Origin: Apostichopus japonicus
Taxonomy: Eukaryota; Echinodermata; Holothuroidea; Aspidochirotida; Stichopodidae
Assembly (NCBI RefSeq): GCF_037975245.1
Contig: NC_092572.1
Span: forward strand, 3,695,501 to 3,759,500
Direction: 5' to 3'
Length of the DNA stretch: 64,000 nucleotides
Shown here: in pieces, positions 59,170-64,000 of the stretch
Layout: every line of letters starts with the position of its first letter
How positions within the stretch are numbered: the stretch's first letter is position 1
Notes under the pieces: model-generated
Told to the model about the DNA's origin: nothing
Databases searched by the model: none
What the model saw: the letters and a program-made list of their open reading frames with translations, nothing else
Made by a program: the position numbers and the translations under genes

Positions 59170-59415
59170 GAGTCCCTTGTTGTAGAGCCAATCTTTTCTG
59201 TGAGAAAACATCAGAGAGCCTTGTTGGTGAGCCAATCTTTTCTGTGAGAACCAGAGTCTTTTCTGTGAGAAAACATCAGAGTCCCTTAATGGTGAGCCAA
59301 TCTTTTCTGTGAGAACCAGAGTCTTTTCTGTGAGAAAACATCAGAGTCCCTTGATGGTGAGCCAATCTTTTCTGTGAGAACCAGTCTTTTCTGTGAGGAT
59401 CGTCAGAGTGCCTTG
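59170..59415 (-). repeat. Leader tandem repeat of about 65 bp, unit 2
   Basis: Same arrangement as 55858-56100. Confidence 0.8.
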
Positions 59416-59420
59416 TCCTC

Positions 59421-59745
59421 TTTTCTGTCGAACCAGTCTTTTCTGTCGGAGAGCCAGTCTTTTCTGTCGAAGAGCCAGTCTTTTCTGTCGGAGAGCCAGT
59501 CTTTTCTGTCGAAGAGCCAGTCTTTTCTGTCGGAGAGCCAGTCTTTTCTGTCGAAGAGCCAGTCTTTTCTGTCGGAGAGCCAGTCTTTTCTGTCGGAGAG
59601 TCAATCTTTTCTGTCGGAGAGCCAGTCTTTTCTGTCGGAGAGCCAGTCTTTTCTATCGGAGAGCCAGTCTTTTCTGTCGGAGAGTCAATCTTTTCTGTCG
59701 GAGAGCCAACCTTTTCTGTCGGAGAGCCAGTCTTTTCTGTTCTGT
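59421..59745 (-). repeat. Leader 21-bp tandem repeat, 14 full units, unit 2
   Basis: Same unit as 56108-56430 and the same number of units. It differs at a few units (SPTEKID for SPTEKVD at unit 2, SSTEKTG for SPTEKTG at unit 11). Confidence 0.9.
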
Positions 59746-59797
59746 TCTTCAGATCCTGTGGTCTGGGGTTTAGTATTCTTCTCCAGGAGTTCAGAAT

Positions 59798-59815
59798 CCC
59801 ATCGCTGCCACCAGT
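59798..59815 (-). other. Primer-binding site, unit 2
   Basis: Identical to the site at 56485-56502, directly beside LTR 3. Confidence 0.55.
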
Positions 59816-60334
59816 TGTTGCGTTCCGAGGGGCCCTAAGCACGGCCAAGAATACTGCCAGAAGATCTGTATGGAGAAATCGATGCTAGCCTGTGTATCAG
59901 TTAACCGCAGAGCAGCAACTAGAGACCAGGCCAGGTTACAAACACACAACAAAAATGACTCTGCGCACAAGACTTTAGAGTGTGTGAGTGCCAGTTCTTA
60001 AGAAAAGAACAATTTTATAGGCGTTTATTTGACCGTCTCACTCTGGTCCATATACCACGCAATATAACATGGGAAGTACAATCCCTTTAACTATTTAATT
60101 AACAACAATAACATTATTCCCCCTAAACATGTGCAGACATGTCGTAGACATTTAACTTAATGATAATGTTGGTTTACTAAATCCATAACTCTCTTAATTA
60201 GACAACAAAACACATCAATTAACATTTAACCTCCCAAAATTACATCCTAAAAGATTATGAATATTCATGACATGGCTGGCTATGTAGCTAAGTGCACAGT
60301 TTACTACGGATGAGAATAAAGGCCATTCACGTTA

Positions 60335-60336
<2 letters not shown>
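59816..60336 (-). repeat. LTR, copy 3
   Basis: Same start and end as LTR 2, including GTTACG before the (TA)n. Followed by the truncated third internal region. Confidence 0.85.

Positions 60337-60377
<41 letters not shown>
60337..60377. repeat. (TA)n tract at internal/LTR junction 3, expanded
   Basis: About twice the length of the other two tracts, consistent with microsatellite growth after the units separated. Confidence 0.85.
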
Positions 60378-60378
<1 letters not shown>

Positions 60379-60799
60379 TTTGATTTTATCGTTTAATTTT
60401 AATATTCCTAATACACTAGTAAAATTTCTCCCTGCACCATTATTTTAAGCTGAAAACAAATTATTTCGGTGTAGATTTCTCAATAATCAGTGCGCCACAA
60501 CTGTTATCTAACAGTATCCGACCACTTTCGCGATACGTGCAATCCCCATTCTTTAGATATTTTTTTTTCAATTTGGATACCATTTCAGGAGAAGCGGTTT
60601 GTTCGAAATCTTTCACATGCGTCAGAAAATCAAGCAGTTTTTTTTTAAATCGGCACTGCCGTCTTCAAAAATAAAAGATACATCCACAACAGTACGTAGC
60701 ATAACAGTTTTAAAGTTAATACTTTCTGTTTTCAAGAACTCTTCGACTGTTTTCGAATTAACTTTCTCAGCTGGGTGATCCGTCAACTCCGGGAATTGT
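60378..60799 (-). pseudogene. Truncated third internal region (protease C-terminal part only)
   Basis: Matches the left ends of internal regions 1 and 2 up to GGGAATTGTT at 60790-60799. A longer T-run near 60640 breaks the frame. Everything upstream in element orientation (protease core, gag, leader, 5' LTR) is missing. Confidence 0.8.
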
Positions 60800-60905
60800 T
60801 CTGGCAATTTCCAAAAACGGTTGTGATCTGTTCAATTACACAAGAAATCAAAACTATAAAAGAGAACAAAGTTAGGCAAAGTTAGGCAAAGATGAAACCT
60901 TAAAG

Positions 60906-61682
60906 TTGGATGATGCATTAGATGTAGCAAGAACCTTTGAGGCTACAAGGACACATATGGAAGCATTAAATGCACTCTCTATCTCTGTAGATTATGTGCA
61001 CAAGGGTAGTACCAAAGTCCATCCTGGAAATACCCAGAAGTGTGTTAGGTGTGGAATAAATTATCCACACAGGGGGAAGTGTCCGGCCGAAGGGACAAAT
61101 TGTAATTATTGTGGAAAGCCAAACCATTGGGAATCCGTATGTAGACAAAAGAAACGTAATGGAAAGGGTGATCATCCAAAAAGGGGAAGAGGCAGTTTTA
61201 AACCTCGTAAGCTCCAAGATGAGCGACATGTAAACGGTTTGACAAATGCACATGTAAACCAGAGTGATTCTCGTCTGAACCGAGGTGCCGAAAACCTTTG
61301 TTTTGATTCAGTATATATTTACAATATAAATGGTCCTCAGAAAATAGCTGATAATCAAGCTGTTGTCAACCTGAACATAGTTATAGGTGATCAGCCAGCC
61401 ACACTAAAGGCCAAAGTTGATACTGGTGCCGAAGGAAATGTATTGCCGTTGCGTATATTTAGACAAATGTATCCTCATTGTATTGATAAAAGTGGTATTC
61501 CACTGCCCAGATCTACTAAACCTATCGAAACTATGGTCATGGCTTACAATGATAGCATCATACGTCATTTCAGTACTCATACCCTAAAATGCGAGTTTCG
61601 TAATAGAACTATAGAAACTGAATTTTATGTTGCTGATGTCAAAGGTCCAGCTATTTTGGGATTAAACTCATCCCTATATTGA
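60906..61682 (+). pseudogene. Gypsy Gag C-terminus and protease
   Basis: Begins in Gag (ARTFEATRTHMEALN) and has two knuckles, CVRCGINYPHRGKC and CNYCGKPNHWESVC, then a basic linker. The protease follows: AVVNLNIVIGDQ, the active-site loop VDTGAEGNVLP (about 61418) and PAILGLNSSL near the end. Open for 258 codons to a TGA at 61680-61682. The RT part starts in an overlapping frame at 61679, so the original polyprotein frame is disturbed here. Confidence 0.82.
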
Positions 61683-62594
61683 AGTTAGTTACCTTGCATT
61701 GTGGAGTGTCTGTTGACACCACTAAAATTGACACTGCAGATGACTTAAGAAAGTTATGCCCTGATGGATTTGAAGGGGTTGGCAAATTAGAAGGGAACTA
61801 CCATATTGTTATAAACACAGATGTTTCACCGGTAATTCATGCTGCTCGTAGATGTCCAATACAAATAATCGATGATGTCAAGAAAGAGTACGATGACATG
61901 GAGAAACTAGGTGTAATTGAGTCTGTAACAGAGCCAACTGAATTGGTCTCTAGTGTAGTGTACTCCCAAAAAGCCAATGGGAAGTGGCGTGTACGCCTAG
62001 ACCTCAAAGACTTAAAACTCTGCCATTAAACGTACGTACCATAAAACTCCAACATTGGAGGAAATTACTCATAAGCTTGCACACAGTACCGTATTCTCCA
62101 AATTGGATGCTAGACATGGGTATTGGTCTATCATGTTGGAGAAAGAATTCAGTTTCCTAACCACTTTTAATAGTCCTTTTGGACGGTTTAGGTTTAAAAG
62201 ACTGCCATTCGGCTTGTCTGTTAGTCAGGACATATTCCAGGCAAAGATGGATCAAATTTTGGAATTATGCCCAGGTACGTTTGGAATTTCTGATGACATA
62301 GGTGTGTATGGCAAAACAGAGGAGGAACATGATCAAAACCTCCACAGGCTCATGAAAGTGGCAAGAGAGAAGGGACTTGTGTTCAATTACGAGAAGTGTG
62401 AAATCAAGAAGCCAAGTATTAATTTTTTTGGATCAATTTATGACTCACAAGGTGTGCACCCAGACCCTGAAAAGGTTAAGGCTATAGAAAAAACTGAAGC
62501 CCCAAGTAACAAGAAAGAGCTTCAAGAATTTATGGGTATAGCCACGTACATGTCACCATTTGTTCCAACCTTTCCACTTGCTCTTCACCATTAA
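61679..62594 (+). pseudogene. Gypsy reverse transcriptase
   Basis: The connector and fingers read GNYHIVINTDVSPVIH, EYDDMEKLGVIESV and ANGKWRVRLDLKDLK. After a one-base shift at about 62010 comes FSKLDARHGYWSIML (motif A), then FGRFRFKRLPFGLSVSQ (motif B) and FGISDDIGVYGKTEEE (motif C, SDD). Palm and thumb follow: VFNYEKCEIKKPSINFFG and ELQEFMGIATYMSPFVP. A second frameshift near 62565 creates the TAA at 62592-62594. Confidence 0.85.
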
Positions 62595-62599
62595 GGTCC

Positions 62600-63043
62600 T
62601 TACTGAAGGCCGATACGGAGTTCCATTAATCCCATAATCAATCCTTTAACCAGATAAAGGAACTAATTAGAAAGCAAGTAATTTTGGCATATTTTGATCC
62701 CAATAAGGAAAGTGTCATTGAAGTGGGTGCATCCATGAAAGGAATTGGATGTGTGTTATTGCAAGATTCTAAACCAGTTTATTTTGCATCAAAAGCCCTA
62801 CCTGAAACCGAACAAAGGTATGCCAACATAGAACGTGAAATGCTGGCAGTTGTACATGCATGTGAGAGGTTTCACACCTATATTTATGGGAAATCTTTCA
62901 TTGTCAAAAGTGACCACAAGCCACTTGAAATGATAAAACTGAAGAACTTAGGTGCAGCACCACCTAGATTACAGAGGTTATTATTAAGATTACAAGGTTA
63001 TGACATGAAGATTCAGTTTAAACCTGGAAAGGACATGCTTATA

Positions 63044-63045
<2 letters not shown>
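62600..63045 (+). pseudogene. Gypsy RNase H domain, 3'-truncated
   Basis: A stop near 62620 is followed by ILAYFDPNKESVIEVGAS (about 62684), GCVLLQDSKPVYFASKAL, YANIEREMLAVVHACERF and VKSDHKPLEMI. In the family the first catalytic residue lies in a VDAS-type motif; here it reads VGAS, so that Asp is Gly. The frame runs into (TA)n at 63045, giving a meaningless YIYIY end. Confidence 0.82.

Positions 63046-63083
<38 letters not shown>
63044..63083. repeat. (TA)n tract truncating the Gypsy element
   Basis: Pure TA repeats directly after the RNase H coding sequence. Confidence 0.9.
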
Positions 63084-63086
<3 letters not shown>

Positions 63087-64000
63087 CAAATTGACGAGAC
63101 GAAAAATCCATCTTACACGAGTAACAAAGAGGCCGGGATCCAATACTAGATATATTTGAATTAAATCGATTTAGAGATTGTGTAATAAAGTTTCGTTTGA
63201 TTACTTCGCAAGATCTTCATAATTTAATGTCTACCAATGACATATATCTGTCCACAGAGACAACAATTATTATTGTACATGAGGAATAATTCACTGGTAA
63301 AGGAAACCCTTTCAAGCCAGTTAAGTTTCGTTCATATTGTCTTTTCCCCATTAGTTCATGTTCTTTTGATTTACAGGTAATGAATTTGAAAGATGACGTA
63401 GAAACTTTGCGTAGCAAATTTACGATGGTTGTCTGTTACACTAAGATATGAAGACACCTCAATACGGGCCAATAGAACGATATTAAAACTTTTGCTTCTT
63501 CTTGTAGCAAAGGATTTTTTTTTTTTTTTGTGGTATGAAATCATAACATGTAAAGCTGATTAAGTTTTGTCCACTTTGTTTTATTATGATGACTTTAAAA
63601 CATATTTCAATCAATGCAACATAATGCTCGAAATTAAATTTACTCTTTGATAGTTTAGAATTCATTTTATTATTAAAATGACAATGTTACAAATAAAAAA
63701 TATATATTTAAATACATACTGCTTGTAATCGCTATTGTAAACGGCCAAAGTATTGGCCGTATGCTCCTGTTTGATATTATGAAGTAAATCATATAAAAAC
63801 AGGGAGAGGATTATAAAAGTATCGCAACAAAATAAAATAAAAATAATATGAACACAACAACAAATAAGTATTGTAATAATGCTTCAATAATGTAAACGGA
63901 AAATTCGACAAGTGCAAAAAAGACAAACTTGTAATATGTATTGCAGCAAAGTGGAAGCTGGTAAATTAGCAATCGGTGTTAGTACTGCTGAGAGTTATGT
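63084..64000. other. Unassigned AT-rich end of window
   Basis: No gene, repeat pair or transposon motif recognised. A T-run occurs at about 63517. Confidence 0.4.

Larger units (their letters stand above)
53196..60799 (-). mobile_element. Tandem array of a Gag-protease-only Ty3/Gypsy-like LTR retrotransposon
   Basis: Order along + coordinates: LTR, internal, LTR, internal, LTR, partial internal. Unit periods are 3307 and 3313 bp. Each internal region is about 2790 bp. Read on the minus strand it gives primer site, repeat-rich leader, gag, zinc knuckle and protease, then a short extension and a (TA)n tract before the 3' LTR. No RT, RNase H or integrase motif was seen, so mobilisation would need an autonomous partner. 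Units differ by only scattered changes. The third internal region breaks off at about 60799, where a different element begins. Confidence 0.85.
60800..63045 (+). mobile_element. Truncated Ty3/Gypsy retrotransposon, gag to RNase H
   Basis: Head-to-head with the minus-strand array at about 60799. Coding order is Gag C-terminus with zinc knuckles, protease, RT, RNase H, then abrupt loss at GKDMLIA into (TA)n. No LTR, integrase or 5' gag. Frameshifts near 62010 and 62565 and a stop near 62620 show decay. It is a different lineage from the adjacent Gag-protease element. Confidence 0.88.

Overview
The window is AT-rich metazoan DNA: genes have short phase-1 exons with GT/AG introns, many animal transposon families are present, and there are no operons. 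The mix of immunoglobulin-domain receptors with ZBED-type hAT, CR1-like, Penelope-like, Copia and Ty3/Gypsy elements would suit an invertebrate deuterostome such as an echinoderm. That assignment is inference from gene and repeat style only.

Region 1 (1-23300) is a tandem array of three paralogous genes, all on the + strand, for a single-pass Ig-domain cell-surface receptor. Copy A enters from the left and shows only its cytoplasmic-tail exons. Copies B (8184-14687) and C (16919-22007) are complete from signal-peptide exon to stop. Each has a signal peptide, four Ig-like exons of 318, 291, 303 and 294 bp, a 102 bp transmembrane exon, and tail exons of 43, 80 and 40 bp plus a last exon. All junctions agree in phase. 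The tails differ most. Copy A carries the 43+80 bp exon pair twice (a 41-residue, Tyr-rich module duplicated in frame) and a long last exon. B and C have early stops in that exon, and B has lost a splice donor. An inverted-repeat MITE family with 7-bp target duplications, a CR1-like relic and a Penelope-like fragment are inserted in introns and spacers; paralogous empty sites confirm several of these insertions.

Region 2 (23300-53195) has no gene I can call intact. It is layered transposon debris: a decayed multi-copy C2H2-finger gene, a 5'-truncated non-LTR retrotransposon with endonuclease and RT, several dispersed repeat pairs, a Myb/SANT-like remnant, a Copia 5' end (LTR, tRNA-iMet-type primer site and gag), a complete hAT element with a perfect 8-bp target duplication but a broken transposase, and non-autonomous hAT elements. 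One open stretch ending in a good donor (41967-42140) could be a host or transposon first exon.

Region 3 (53196-63085) is retroelement-dense. A minus-strand Ty3/Gypsy-like element that encodes only Gag and protease forms a tandem array LTR-internal-LTR-internal-LTR-partial internal, with a unit of about 3.31 kb. Its 5' leader consists of nested tandem repeats (14 units of 21 bp plus units of about 65 bp), and a (TA)n tract abuts each LTR. At about 60799 the array joins a different, plus-strand Gypsy element (gag zinc knuckles, protease, RT, RNase H) that is broken by frameshifts and ends in a (TA)n tract. The last 900 bp hold nothing recognisable.
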